Source of the DNA: Geminicoccus sp036263595
GTDB lineage: Bacteria; Pseudomonadota; Alphaproteobacteria; Geminicoccales; Geminicoccaceae
Assembly (NCBI RefSeq): GCF_036263595.1
Contig: NZ_DATAGQ010000167.1
Coordinates: forward strand, 1 to 64,000
DNA: 64,000 nt
Direction of reading: 5' to 3'
This document shows positions 26,256 to 35,491 of the stretch, in pieces (position 1 is the first letter of the stretch; each line of letters starts with the position of its first letter). The notes below the pieces were generated by a model. The model was not told the DNA's origin. It made no database searches and saw nothing but the letters and a program-made list of their open reading frames with translations. The position numbers and the translations under genes are program-made.

Positions 26256-26552
26256 CTACCGCTCCGGTGCGGTCCGTGGCGTCGGCCCCAGCTCCGACGC
26301 GACCTGCGCATAATTGACCAGGGCCAGGCGGCCGACGCTGGCCAGGTCGCGGTAGTAGAGCACCGGCAGCATCGCCGTGAGCGTGCTCTCCGAGAAGAGC
26401 TGCTGGCGGCCCAGGATGATGATCAGGAAGCCCAGGCTGTAGCCGAAGCTGGTGAGCAGCGGGCTCCATGCCTTATCCGGCAGCCCCGCGCGCAGCAGGT
26501 CCTTGGCCACCATCGAGAACCCCATCGACAGTCCCGCCGCCAGCCCCGATCA
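26256..26552 (-). pseudogene. Fragment of a formate/nitrite transporter-family (FNT) protein
   Basis: Residues after a stop at 26550-26552 read SGLAAGLSMGFSMVAKDLL, then PLLTSFGYSLGFLIIILGRQQLF and LTAMLPVLYYRDLASVGRL. This is the middle of FNT/YfdC-type membrane channels, which run to about 280 residues. Sequence before the stop does not match the family, and after ASVGRL the protein turns into an unrelated short tail ending at 26256. A functional channel is impossible from this piece. The next gene upstream ends at 26617. Confidence 0.65.
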
Positions 26553-26616
26553 GACCAGCTCAGCGACCACGCGGTTCCACCAAGAGGAGGCGGCCAGGGA
26601 GAAGGCGACCTTGCGG

Positions 26617-27564
26617 CTACGAAACGTCGTAACTGCGGGCAAAAAGTGGCTGCGCCTTGGCAAAATCCTGCATGGTACGCAAAGTCACCTGAAGGTTGCC
26701 GGTCCCACAATGACCAATATTGGTGACATCACGGGCAAAGCCTTCTTCCAGTGTGATGGATTTAGGATCTATCTTCAGATAAACGATCACGACTTTCGCT
26801 TGAGGATAAACTTCAACGCATGCAAAGTTCTTGATGCGCTTGAAGGCAATGTAATACTGAAGCTCTTTGACCTGAACGTCGCTTCCCAGGTTGATGAGGT
26901 GGGAGTGGACCGCCTCGTAGAGGTCGCTGAGGGCAGCATCGGCATTTGCTAGACGGTACAAGATTCGGCTCGATTGATAGGGATCGTTTACGCCGCTGCT
27001 CACCACAGAAGGCGTCACCTGGTTCTTGTCGCTGCCCGCCGGCTGCATGGTGATCCTGGCCTGCTTGGGCGCATGCACCAGTTCCAGCATCAACAGGTCG
27101 CCGAACCGGCGATACCGCAGAAGCTCGATGTTGCGGGCGATCTGCTTGACCGCATGCTCGTCGTAGCGCGTGAAGTCGCCCGCGATGCACAAGAGGCGCG
27201 GACCGGACCAGTCCACGTTTTTCGCTGCTTCCGCGCCGAGCTTCTCCATGACGAGCCATTGGAACTCCTTGCGGTGGTCCAGCAGCCAGTCGAGATAATA
27301 GAGCCCCTGGCTGACGACGTTCTCGTTGATCGCGCGCTTGTACTCGATGATGACCGGGCTGCCGTCCTCATCAAGTCCAAGTGTATCGATCCGCCCGCCA
27401 TGGGCAGGTCCGGTGGAGTATTCGCTCGCGAGGAACTGCAGACCCAGCAGAACCTCGAGGTTGGCTTCGAAGAGCAGTTGAAGGGACTTCTCGACCTGCA
27501 CCGCAGCGCCGGGAATTTCCTTCACCTGCCCATTGGTCACGTCGAACAGCTTGATGTCGCTCAC
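26617..27564 (-). CDS. DUF91/NucS-like PD-(D/E)XK nuclease with a DUF5655-type C-terminus
   Basis: A 315-residue soluble protein. The N-terminal nuclease core has D60 (GGRIDTLGLD), then E74-x-K76 (VIIEYKR), the PD-(D/E)XK arrangement, and a downstream Gln (NENVVSQGLYYLDWL). A central segment (LLCIAGDFTRYDEHAVKQI) and the C-terminal region (VKELQYYIAFKRIKNFACVEVY, VTNIGHCGTGNLQVTL) match the DUF5655-type ending found in many predicted endonucleases. Base composition is visibly lower in GC than the neighbours, especially at the 3' end. The gene stands alone beside a transporter fragment. It could be a repair or defence enzyme; the role is unknown. Confidence 0.8.
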   Translation of the reverse strand: MSDIKLFDVTNGQVKEIPGAAVQVEKSLQLLFEANLEVLLGLQFLASEYSTGPAHGGRIDTLGLDEDGSPVIIEYKRAINENVVSQGLYYLDWLLDHRKEFQWLVMEKLGAEAAKNVDWSGPRLLCIAGDFTRYDEHAVKQIARNIELLRYRRFGDLLMLELVHAPKQARITMQPAGSDKNQVTPSVVSSGVNDPYQSSRILYRLANADAALSDLYEAVHSHLINLGSDVQVKELQYYIAFKRIKNFACVEVYPQAKVVIVYLKIDPKSITLEEGFARDVTNIGHCGTGNLQVTLRTMQDFAKAQPLFARSYDVS

Positions 27565-27636
27565 GCCGGTCTCTCGCAGCAGCCCTTGTCGTCAACAGGC
27601 CGGTCTCGCAGACGGCTTCCACATCCGACGGACCAT

Positions 27637-28050
27637 TCAGCCGGCGGAAGCACCAGCCGCCTGATAGTCCGCCTCGCTCACCTGCTCCAGCCAGTTCGTC
27701 TCGCCGGCGTCGCCGCCTTCCTGGATGGCGATGTGCACCATGGTCGTTGTCGGCCCGGCCCCGTGCCAGTGCTTCTCGCCCGGCGGGATCCAGATCGTGT
27801 CGCCCGGACGGATCACGATGGCGCCCTGGCCCTCCGTCTGGAACAGGCCACAGCCCGTGAGCACGTGCAGCGTCTGGCCCAAGGGATGGGTGTGCCAAGC
27901 GGTCCTGGCGCCCGGCTCGAAGCTCACCCGGAGTGCTCGAACCCGTGCCGGGGCCGGTGCCTGGACGATGCGGTCCAGCCAGACCGACCCTGTGAAATAG
28001 GCGCTGTTCCCGCGCATGCTCTCCTGCGCGCCCGCCCGTGTCAGCTCCAT
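27637..28050 (-). CDS. Cupin-domain protein (quercetinase/mandelonitrile lyase-like small cupin)
   Basis: A 137-residue single cupin. The metal site motif 1 is ARTAWHTHPLGQTLHVLTG and motif 2 is PGDTIWIPPGEKHWHGA, giving His-x-His and a later His as ligands. The pattern is that of small cupins fused or linked to carboxymuconolactone decarboxylase-like proteins. I chose the ATG at 28048-28050 where homology begins; the frame opens at 28098. The substrate is unknown. Confidence 0.78.
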   Translation of the reverse strand: MELTRAGAQESMRGNSAYFTGSVWLDRIVQAPAPARVRALRVSFEPGARTAWHTHPLGQTLHVLTGCGLFQTEGQGAIVIRPGDTIWIPPGEKHWHGAGPTTTMVHIAIQEGGDAGETNWLEQVSEADYQAAGASAG

Positions 28051-28271
28051 CGGCGTCTCCTGCTCGTCGGCCCCGCCGGTTCGGCGAGGCGCAGTCATAG
28101 GAATATGGACCTTGATACGCTAGAATGTCCCGCTTCTGCCGCGCAAGGGAAGGCCGACATGGCGACCATGGACCTAATTGGATTTTGCATGAACGAACCC
28201 AAGCCTCCCCCGATCCTTCGCGATCTCCGGTGCACGAACGAACCCGAGCCGGCGCCTGTGCCGGCTTGTCT

Positions 28272-29159
28272 TCACTCGATCCCGTTGGTCTTGGCGATGA
28301 TGTCCGACAGCATGGGCACGTAGTCGTCGCCATGCCCGGTCCCCACCGCCAGCGCGAAGCTGTTGCGCACCGCCGCACCTACCGGGTTGGCGAGGCCCAC
28401 CGCGTTCGCGAAGGCCGAGAGGTAGGACATGTCCTTGAAGCCGTTGCGGATCGTGAACTTGTGGGCGTTGCGGTCGCGCTCGATCACGTAGCGGAAGAAG
28501 GTCTGGTAGAAGCCGCAGTCCATCCGTCCGCCGCGGACGACGTTGTCGAAGACTTGCGACGTCAGGCCGGCCTTCGCGCCCAGCGCCAGCGCCTCGGAAT
28601 AAAGGGCCGCATAGCCCATGGAGAGAAAGTTGTTCAGCAGCTTCATGGTGTGACCGGTGCCGGTGGGCCCCGTCTCGATGATCCGGCTGGAAAAGGCTTC
28701 CAGGACTGGCCTTGCCCGCTTCACCATCTCGGGCGCGCCGCCCACCATGACGTCGAGCGTGCCGGCTGCCGCATCCGCCGGTGTCCGGCCGAGCGGCGCG
28801 TCGATCAGGGTGATGCCCTGCGGGGCCAGCTCCTCGGCGAGCCTGGTGGTGACCGAGGGCTCCGAGGTCGAGCAGTCGATGACCAGCAGCTCCTTGCCGG
28901 CCGCAGCCAGCCCGTCCGGCCCCTGCATGACCGCCTGCACCTGCGGCGAGCCCGTCACGCACAGGATGACGATGTCGGACTGCTCCGCCAGTTCCTTCGG
29001 GGTGTGCGCCTCCTGGGCACCCCGACTCTTCAGGTCCTCGACCGGCTCCCGGTTGCGGTGGCCCATGACGGTCAGCGGCCAGCCCTTCTCGACGATGTTC
29101 TTCGCCATGCCGTGGCCCATCAGCCCGACACCGATGAAGCCGATCCGTTCCTTGGTCAT
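28272..29159 (-). CDS. NAD(P)-dependent beta-hydroxyacid dehydrogenase (tartronate semialdehyde reductase family)
   Basis: A 295-residue enzyme of the 3-hydroxyisobutyrate dehydrogenase family. The Rossmann motif is IGFIGVGLMGHGMAKNI at the start. The substrate site is STSEPSVT and DAPLGRTPADAAAGTL, and the catalytic Lys lies in GTGHTMKLLNNFLS. The family reduces or oxidises 3-hydroxy acids such as tartronate semialdehyde. The ATG at 29157-29159 follows GAGGAGG. It is single, though its chemistry would suit the sugar-acid routes elsewhere in the window. Confidence 0.87.
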   Translation of the reverse strand: MTKERIGFIGVGLMGHGMAKNIVEKGWPLTVMGHRNREPVEDLKSRGAQEAHTPKELAEQSDIVILCVTGSPQVQAVMQGPDGLAAAGKELLVIDCSTSEPSVTTRLAEELAPQGITLIDAPLGRTPADAAAGTLDVMVGGAPEMVKRARPVLEAFSSRIIETGPTGTGHTMKLLNNFLSMGYAALYSEALALGAKAGLTSQVFDNVVRGGRMDCGFYQTFFRYVIERDRNAHKFTIRNGFKDMSYLSAFANAVGLANPVGAAVRNSFALAVGTGHGDDYVPMLSDIIAKTNGIE

Positions 29160-29576
29160 CTGCTGGCACCTCCTCTTGCCCCGCCGCCGCCCCGTCATGC
29201 GCAGCGATCGTGCCGCGCGGACCCTAAGCCGCACCACCCGCCTGTCCACAGGCGATTGCCGGCACGCGGTCCCGAGGCCGCAAACTCGCAGACGGTCCTG
29301 GCAGACCAGGATCGGTCGCGTAGTCGCTCATGACCTGCCAGATCCTGGATACACCTGCAGTTGCACGCTTCGACTGCATGACCAAGCTGGCGGCGCGCTG
29401 GCAACGAGACCCCGCGCGCAGGAGCCCCTCCTGGTCGAGGACGCCACCCGGGGTCCGCGGTCTCCGACAATCCACTCGTCACCAAGCCGGGCGGGATCCG
29501 GTCCCATGCAGGCGTGCCGCTGCCGGACCATCACGCCCGAATCCTCGGCACCCCGTGCACCATCGGCTGCATGCCG
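29160..29576. other. Region without an intact gene
   Basis: Between the dehydrogenase start and the first recognisable histidine-kinase residues I see no supported gene. Open frames are short and have no family features. It may contain the decayed 5' part of the kinase. Confidence 0.4.
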
Positions 29577-30290
29577 CCGGCAAGGCGAAGTTCATGTTTC
29601 CAGCCAGGATGAACCACGAGATCCGCACGCCCGTGACCGCCGTGCCCAGCCTGCTCGCCGAGGAGCCCCTCGATGAAAGGCAGCAAGGTCCTGTCCATGC
29701 GATCAGGACATCCGGGCGGCACCTGCTGAGCCTCATCAACGACGTTCTCGACCTCTCCCGCATCGAGGCGGACGGGCTTGCGCTGGAAGAGATCGCCTAC
29801 TCGATGGGCGAGCCACTGCAGGACTCGCCGCCGGTACTGCGCGACGACCCGGCCCGGCTGCGGAAGGTCCTGGTAAACCTGGTCGGCAACAGACCGAAGT
29901 TCGCCAGCAAGGGCGGGGTGCGGGTCGATGTCGGCTGGCAGGGCCTGCCGGCGGACGAGGTCCGGTTCCGATTGGAAGCAGAGGGCAGCGGCATCGGCAT
30001 TCCGGAGGATCGACAGGCCGGTCCATCTACCACCCGCCGCTACGGCGGCCTCGGCTTAACCATCTGCCGCCGGCTGGCCGCTGCAATGAACGGCACGATC
30101 GGCGTCGAGAGCAATCTTGGCCAGGGCAGCACCTTCTGGTTCGAGGTGTCCTTCAAGCTGGGGTCAACGTCATGGAGAGCGAGCGGCGCGCTGTCTGGCA
30201 GCTGGCATGCATGAAGTCCTCACCAAGCCGATCGGATGGACCGAGCTGTTCGATGCGCTGGGCAAGGTCACGTCCGGGCGGGTGGGCGGC
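29577..30290 (+). pseudogene. Decayed hybrid sensor histidine kinase
   Basis: One frame keeps an H-box (MNHEIRTPVTAV) and the helix following it (GRHLLSLINDVLDLSRIEADG). It then jumps from EIAYSMGEPLQDS directly to DDPARLRKVLVNLVGN, losing about 50 residues usually found before the N-box. The F-box region between GIGIPEDR and TTRRYGGLGLTICRRLA is also shortened. A receiver-domain end (CLAAGMHEVLTKPIGWTELF) appears at about 30195-30270 in a different frame. The multiple deletions and frameshift mean it is inactive. Confidence 0.72.
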
Positions 30291-30573
30291 CGCAGCAGCG
30301 TGGCCCCTGTTCCTGTGGAATGCCGTGAAGGCTTCAGGCAGCCTTCAAGGGGAGATGCTGGACAACCGCCGGGACCCGGCCATCGCCATGCGCCGTGCGC
30401 ACCAGCCGGCCGGCACCTTCCTCAGCCCTGGCCTCGTCCGGATCGGAACGCCGGCCCCTGGGACCGGGGGAGGATCAAACGGTGCCGCATCGACCCGACA
30501 GGACAGCCATCCGCAGCACCGCGGATCCACCGAAACCGGTCCAGACGCCGTCGTCAGATGCTGCCGTGGACCT

Positions 30574-31518
30574 TCAAACAGTCTGCTCGCCGTAATAGAG
30601 CGTCATCATGTGCTTCGCCTCGGCGAAGAACAGCCAGCGCTCGACCAGCGTCCCTGCAACCGCGGCCAGGGCGGCCAGCAGGGTGAGGAACACCGCGAAG
30701 GCAGGGCTCGGCGTGAAAAGGGCCACTGCCAGCAGCAGCCAGGGAACGGCCGCCCCCAGGACCACGGCGATCCGGCGCAGCTTCGCCGCATGCTTGCGGC
30801 CGACCCGATAGCCCATCTCGTTCAGGAGATAGTTCGAGCCAGTGTGCGGCGACTCCAGCAGGCTGACACGGCCGAGCTTGCCGAGCCCGGTGGCGCTGCC
30901 GATCGTCGCCGTCGGCATCCCGGCATCGGTGCGCTGCCACCACTGCCATTTCACCAGCCAGGCGACCGGGAGGGCCAGGAGTGCCGCGACATGCGGCCAG
31001 GGCAGGCTGGGCGTCAGCCAGCTTCCGGTCAGCAGTGCTGCCAGGACGAGGCCCGTGGCCAGCGACAGGCAGAGATAGACCGGCGTGGTGAGCGGATGAT
31101 GCCATCGGGGGATGGGCGCCAGGGACTGGTAGATCATGCCGGTGCACAGCACGGTCACCACGGCCCCGATCGCAGCCAGGAGGCCCAGCGGCCAGGGTGC
31201 CGCGCCGGCGGCTACCCAGAATACCGTCAGCAGACCGGCGGGGATGAAGGTCAGGACGGCGGCGACACCTTCCCGCGACAGCCAGGAGGAGCGCCACTGG
31301 CTGAAGGCCCGCCACGCCCGTTCCGGCCGGCGCAGATGGCCCAGCGAACAGAGAAGCCCCGCCGTGATCATCACGAGCGTAGCACCCATGGCGATGAGCC
31401 CGAGCCGCGGGTCGGTCGGCAGGAGGCCGAGAAGAAGGCCGACGCACAGGACGAACAGGAGGCCGTATCCGGTCCCTGCCAGCGTGGTGAACAGGAGGAT
31501 CGAGAAGGTGGGGTGCAT
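30574..31518 (-). CDS. soeC: DmsC-family membrane anchor, sulfite dehydrogenase subunit C
   Basis: A 314-residue integral membrane protein with about eight hydrophobic segments, the DmsC-type start (HPTFSILLFTTLAGTGYGLL), SLGHLRRPERAWRAFSQW, and NYLLNEMGYRVGRKHAAKLR near the C-terminus. It anchors the iron-sulfur and molybdopterin subunits and passes electrons to or from quinone. It is the last gene of an operon with B and A, starting 31 bases after the B stop. The match to SoeC is through the partner subunits; DMSO reductase-type anchors look alike. Confidence 0.85.
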   Translation of the reverse strand: MHPTFSILLFTTLAGTGYGLLFVLCVGLLLGLLPTDPRLGLIAMGATLVMITAGLLCSLGHLRRPERAWRAFSQWRSSWLSREGVAAVLTFIPAGLLTVFWVAAGAAPWPLGLLAAIGAVVTVLCTGMIYQSLAPIPRWHHPLTTPVYLCLSLATGLVLAALLTGSWLTPSLPWPHVAALLALPVAWLVKWQWWQRTDAGMPTATIGSATGLGKLGRVSLLESPHTGSNYLLNEMGYRVGRKHAAKLRRIAVVLGAAVPWLLLAVALFTPSPAFAVFLTLLAALAAVAGTLVERWLFFAEAKHMMTLYYGEQTV

Positions 31519-31548
31519 CTCAGCCCACCGCCCCGCCTACAAGCGGCA

Positions 31549-32280
31549 TCAGGAGAGCACCTTGTCGAGCCAGCCGAGGAAGCCGCCCTTCGGCGACGCG
31601 TCCTCCAGCGCCACTGGGGCCGCCCCGCAACCGGACCTGCCCGGGCGGGGCGGCAGGTACTTGTTGGTCGGCCGGTAGCCCATCTCGGCCATCAGGTCGA
31701 AGCCGCCACGATCGGCCACGAGCCTGCTGACCGGGCTGTTGGGGTCGGCCAGGTCGCCGAAATGGCGGGCATGGGTCGGGCAGGTCCGGACGCAGGCAGG
31801 CTCGCGCTCTCCCTCCGGCAGGTCTTCCGCATAGATGCGGTCCACGCAGAGCGTGCATTTCTTCATCACGCCGGCCAGCGGATCGAGCTCGCGGGCGCCA
31901 TAGGGACAGGCCCAGGCGCACAGGCCGCAGCCGATGCACTTGTCCTCGTCCACCAGCACGATCCCGTCGTCGGCCCGCTTGTAGGAGGCGCCGGTCGGGC
32001 AGACCGTGACGCAGGCGGCGTTGTCGCAGTGCAGGCAGGACTTGGGAAAATGGACCGTACGCCCGTTCGCACCCTCGCCAGCCTCGAACCCGTGCACGCG
32101 GTTCAGCCAGGAGCCGATCGGGTCGGCACCATAGGCACGCTGGTCAGCGAGTGGCGCGCCATAGCCGCCGGTGTTCCACTCCTTGCAGGCGACGACGCAG
32201 GCCTGACAGCCCACGCAGGTATCGAGGTCGATGACCAGGCCCAGCCGCTTGGGCGGGGTGGCCGCGGGCAGCATCGTCAT
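31549..32280 (-). CDS. soeB: Four-cluster ferredoxin subunit, sulfite dehydrogenase subunit B
   Basis: A 243-residue protein with four [4Fe-4S] Cys groups: CVGCQACVVACKEWN, CLHCDNAACVTVCPTG, CIGCGLCAWACPYG, and CTLCVDRI with ACVRTCPTHA. This is the DmsB/NrfC/SoeB electron-transfer family. It has no twin-arginine signal, in agreement with a cytoplasmic enzyme. Its start overlaps the stop of subunit A by four bases. Electrons from the catalytic subunit move through it to the membrane anchor. Confidence 0.9.
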   Translation of the reverse strand: MTMLPAATPPKRLGLVIDLDTCVGCQACVVACKEWNTGGYGAPLADQRAYGADPIGSWLNRVHGFEAGEGANGRTVHFPKSCLHCDNAACVTVCPTGASYKRADDGIVLVDEDKCIGCGLCAWACPYGARELDPLAGVMKKCTLCVDRIYAEDLPEGEREPACVRTCPTHARHFGDLADPNSPVSRLVADRGGFDLMAEMGYRPTNKYLPPRPGRSGCGAAPVALEDASPKGGFLGWLDKVLS

Positions 32281-35195
32281 CGTTCAGCTTTCCAGGCGCC
32301 GAAGCGGCCGCCATAGGCGACGTGCGGCGGCGAAGGTGCCTGGCCGGGCGGTGGCTGGAGCGGGGCGAAGGCCGGCTGGCTCCGTTCATCGTGTCGTGCG
32401 ATCTTCTCGATCCGCACGGTCAGGTCGTACCAGGCTGCCTGGCCGGTGACCGGGTCGGCATTGGCATAGCGCATGCCCTCTCCCCGGTCCGGCAACAGGT
32501 CGTCGATCAGGTGGTTCAGGAGAAAGCCCCGCGTGGCCTCGCCGGCATCGTGGGCAAGGCCCCAGGTGCCGGCCCGCTTGCCGATCGCGTTCCAGGTCCA
32601 CACGGTATGCTCGTTCACGCCTTCCATCACCTTGACCTGCACCTCGATGGCACCGTGCCGGCTCTCCAGCCGGACCCAGTCGTCGTCGCGCAGGCCGTTG
32701 CGGTCCGCCAGCGCCGTGGCAATGTACAGCCGGTTCTCTCCCAGGATCTGCCGCAGCCAGACGTTCTGCGAGTGCCAGGCGTGGTACATCGACATGGGCC
32801 GCTGGGTCACCGCGTGCAGCGGGAACGCGTCCCGGTCATGCGCCGCATCGAAGGGCGCGTACCAGAACGGCACGGGATCGAAATAGGTGGCGACTCGCTG
32901 ACGATGGCGCTCGGGCGGCTGGATGGGACCATGTCCCTGGGCGGCCAGGCGGAACTTCTGCAGGATCTCGCTGTAGAGCTGGATCGTGAGCGGTCCAACC
33001 GACGGCATCATGCCCTTGCCGACCGCGAACGTCTGGTAGTCCCGGTTGGCGTGCTTCATGAAGCGCGTCGATTCCGGGATCTCCTCCTGGAAGAAGCAGC
33101 CGTTCTCGATATAGCGCTCCAGCTGGTGCGGGTTGGGCGCGCCCTTGCCGGTGGCCGTCCCGTCGGCTCCCCGCCAGCCCGCGAGAGGCCCGATCCCCGG
33201 CGTCCGCTCGTGGCGCACGATGTAGTCCGCATAGGAGCTGTAGCGCGCCTGGCCGGCTTCGTCGGTGAAGGCCGAAAGGCCCAGGCGCCAACCGAGTTCG
33301 ATCAGCACGTCCTGGAACGGGCGAACGTCACGATCCAGCGGGATGACCGGCTGGCGGATCGAGTCCTGGATGGCATCGGCCGAGCCGATCGGCCGGTCCA
33401 GCAGCGAGATGCAGTCGTGGCGCTCGAGATAGGTTGTGTCGGGCAGAACGAGGTCGGCATAGGCGACCGTCTCGGAATGGAAGGCATCGGCATAGATGAT
33501 CCTGGGGATCACGTAGTCGCCGGTGGCCGGATCGAGCTCGGTGAGCCAGCCGATCGTCTCGGCCGTGTTCATGGCCGAGTTCCAGGCCATGTTCGCCATG
33601 TACATGAACAGCGTGTCGATCCGGTAGGGATCGCCGCGCCGGGCATTGCCGATCACGAGGTGCATCAGCCCATGGGCGGAAAGCGGTGCTTCCCATGAGA
33701 ACGCCTTGTCGATCCGGACAGGCTCGCCCTCCGCATCGACCAGCAGGTCCTCCGGCCCCAGCGGGTAGCCGAGCGGCATGCCCGGCAAGGGCCGGCCCGG
33801 CACGATGTGCTCGGGCTTGCCAGCGGGCTTGGGGCCCGGCGGGATCGATTTCGGGTAGGGGGTCTCGAAGCGATGGCTGCCGGGCGTGTCGATGGCGCCC
33901 AGCAGCGCCTGCAGCAGGTGGATCGCCCGGCAGGTCTGGAATCCATTCGCGTGGGCGCTGATTCCGCGCATCGCATGCATGGCGACCGGTCGGCCGACAA
34001 AGCGCTCGTGGCGCCGCCCCCAGACATCGGTCCAGGGCGTCTCCACCACCACGGGCTGATCGAACGCGGCCTGCGCCAGTTCCAGGGCGATCCGGCGGAT
34101 GGTCGTGGCGTCGATGCCGCACCGCAGTGCAACCTGGTCCGGACTGTACGCCGGGTCAGCGTAGCGCTCCGCCAGGAGCTGGAAGGCGGGCCTCGCGAAC
34201 CGGCCGTCCGGCAGCTCCACGCGGCCAGCCAGCATGGGATCGACCTCGGCGGCCTCGGCCGGCTGGAGCGATCGCGTGCGCAGGTCCATGCAGAGGGCGC
34301 GACCGTCCTCGTCGCGGGCGAACAGGCCGTCCGTGCCTTCGCCGGGCGCATCGACCACGAGCCAGCCGGCATTGGTGAAGCGCTGCAGGTAGGGGATGTC
34401 GACCTTGCCGGCGCGGAGCAGCTCGTGGATCAGCGCCATCACGAACAGGCCGTCCGTGCCGGGCGTGATCGGCAGCCATTCGTCGGCGATGGCGGAATAG
34501 CCGGTGCGAACCGGGTTGACCGAGACGAACTTGGCACCCCGCTCCTTCAGCTGGGCGAGGCCGATCTTGATCGGGTTGCTGTCATGATCCTCGGCGACGC
34601 CGAACATCAGGAAGTACCGGGTGCGCGGGAAATCGACCTCGCCGAACTCCCAGAACGCGCCACCATAGGTGTACATGCCGGCGGTCGCCATGTTCACCGA
34701 GCAGAAGCCGCCATGGGCTGCGAAGTTGGGCGTGCCGAATTCCTTGGCCCAGAAGCCGGTGAGCGCCTGCGACTGGTCGCGCCCGGTGAAGAAGGCGAGC
34801 TTCTTTGGGTCGTCGTAGCGGATGTTCGACAGCCAGCCCGTCGCGATCGACAGGGCCTCGTCCCACTCGATCTCGCGGAACTGGCCGCTGCCCCTGGGAC
34901 CGGTACGCAGAAGCGGTTTACGCAGCTTGGCAGGCGAGTGCTGCTGCATGATGCCGGCCGCGCCCTTGGCGCAGACGACGCCGCGGTTCACCGGATGGTC
35001 GGGATTGCCGTCGATGAAGCGAAGCTCGCCACCCTCCAGATGCACACGGATACCGCAGCGGCAAGCGCACATGTAGCAGGTGGTCGTTTTCACCTCGTCG
35101 GCAGCGACGTTCCCCTTAGCACGAATCTTGCTCGGTCCTTCCAAAGCCCTGGAACCGGTATACCGGCTGCTGGTTAAGCAGGTGTTAAGCGACAC
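32277..35195 (-). CDS. soeA: Molybdopterin oxidoreductase, sulfite dehydrogenase subunit A (SoeA-like)
   Basis: A 972-residue DMSO-reductase-family catalytic subunit. An N-terminal cluster motif (CYMCACRCGI, then GVVCAKG) binds [4Fe-4S]; the bis-MGD domains follow (FFTGRDQSQALTGFWA, GGFCSVNMATAGMYTYGG, AMRGISAHANGFQTCRAIH); the C-terminal cap reads MSMYHAWHSQNVWLRQIL. There is no Tat signal. Known SoeABC enzymes oxidise sulfite to sulfate in the cytoplasm, often after taurine or sulfonate breakdown. The first codon used is GTG at 35195; a GTG about 35 codons later, just before KTTTCYM, is an alternative start. It leads soeABC. Confidence 0.82.
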   Translation of the reverse strand: MSLNTCLTSSRYTGSRALEGPSKIRAKGNVAADEVKTTTCYMCACRCGIRVHLEGGELRFIDGNPDHPVNRGVVCAKGAAGIMQQHSPAKLRKPLLRTGPRGSGQFREIEWDEALSIATGWLSNIRYDDPKKLAFFTGRDQSQALTGFWAKEFGTPNFAAHGGFCSVNMATAGMYTYGGAFWEFGEVDFPRTRYFLMFGVAEDHDSNPIKIGLAQLKERGAKFVSVNPVRTGYSAIADEWLPITPGTDGLFVMALIHELLRAGKVDIPYLQRFTNAGWLVVDAPGEGTDGLFARDEDGRALCMDLRTRSLQPAEAAEVDPMLAGRVELPDGRFARPAFQLLAERYADPAYSPDQVALRCGIDATTIRRIALELAQAAFDQPVVVETPWTDVWGRRHERFVGRPVAMHAMRGISAHANGFQTCRAIHLLQALLGAIDTPGSHRFETPYPKSIPPGPKPAGKPEHIVPGRPLPGMPLGYPLGPEDLLVDAEGEPVRIDKAFSWEAPLSAHGLMHLVIGNARRGDPYRIDTLFMYMANMAWNSAMNTAETIGWLTELDPATGDYVIPRIIYADAFHSETVAYADLVLPDTTYLERHDCISLLDRPIGSADAIQDSIRQPVIPLDRDVRPFQDVLIELGWRLGLSAFTDEAGQARYSSYADYIVRHERTPGIGPLAGWRGADGTATGKGAPNPHQLERYIENGCFFQEEIPESTRFMKHANRDYQTFAVGKGMMPSVGPLTIQLYSEILQKFRLAAQGHGPIQPPERHRQRVATYFDPVPFWYAPFDAAHDRDAFPLHAVTQRPMSMYHAWHSQNVWLRQILGENRLYIATALADRNGLRDDDWVRLESRHGAIEVQVKVMEGVNEHTVWTWNAIGKRAGTWGLAHDAGEATRGFLLNHLIDDLLPDRGEGMRYANADPVTGQAAWYDLTVRIEKIARHDERSQPAFAPLQPPPGQAPSPPHVAYGGRFGAWKAER

Positions 35196-35229
35196 CGACG
35201 TTTTGTGCGAGGGTGCATAATCCCTTATC

Positions 35230-35258
35230 TTGGTCCAGTCCTTTCGAGGATTTGGTCC
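35230..35258. promoter_or_regulatory. Direct repeat TTGGTCC in the soeA promoter region
   Basis: TTGGTCC occurs at 35230-35236 and 35252-35258, 22 bases start to start (two helical turns), between soeA and the divergent ExbB-like gene. A protein could bind both on one face. A second repeated pattern, GTTTTGTGC followed by GCATA, occurs near 35210 and 35336. No known regulator is assigned. Confidence 0.35.
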
Positions 35259-35491
35259 AAGAGAACATCAGCCGCCTCTCCTGCGGTGCGGCGATGATCC
35301 GGTTGGTTGTATCCGTCCCTTGCACATCACGTCTGCGGTTTTGTGCATTGCAGCATAGGTCGACCCGTGATTTCAATGTGACTGTCGTCACCATGGCTCG
35401 ACGTCGACCCTGAACCGCAGGCCGGTGCAGGAAGATTGCTACGCTGCGATCTCCTGCCGGCCCCGCCGGCTGCGCCTGGAGACGAGCCAAC

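Noticed and set aside
26161..26469. A 102-codon minus-strand frame overlapping the FNT fragment
   Set aside because: It is a frame-shifted reading of the FNT sequence with no membrane segments.
24603..30290. An integrated prophage or integrative element
   Set aside because: No integrase, phage structural gene, tRNA edge or attachment repeat could be found.
35213..35413. A short open frame in the soeA upstream region
   Set aside because: It has no protein features and covers the direct repeats of a promoter region.
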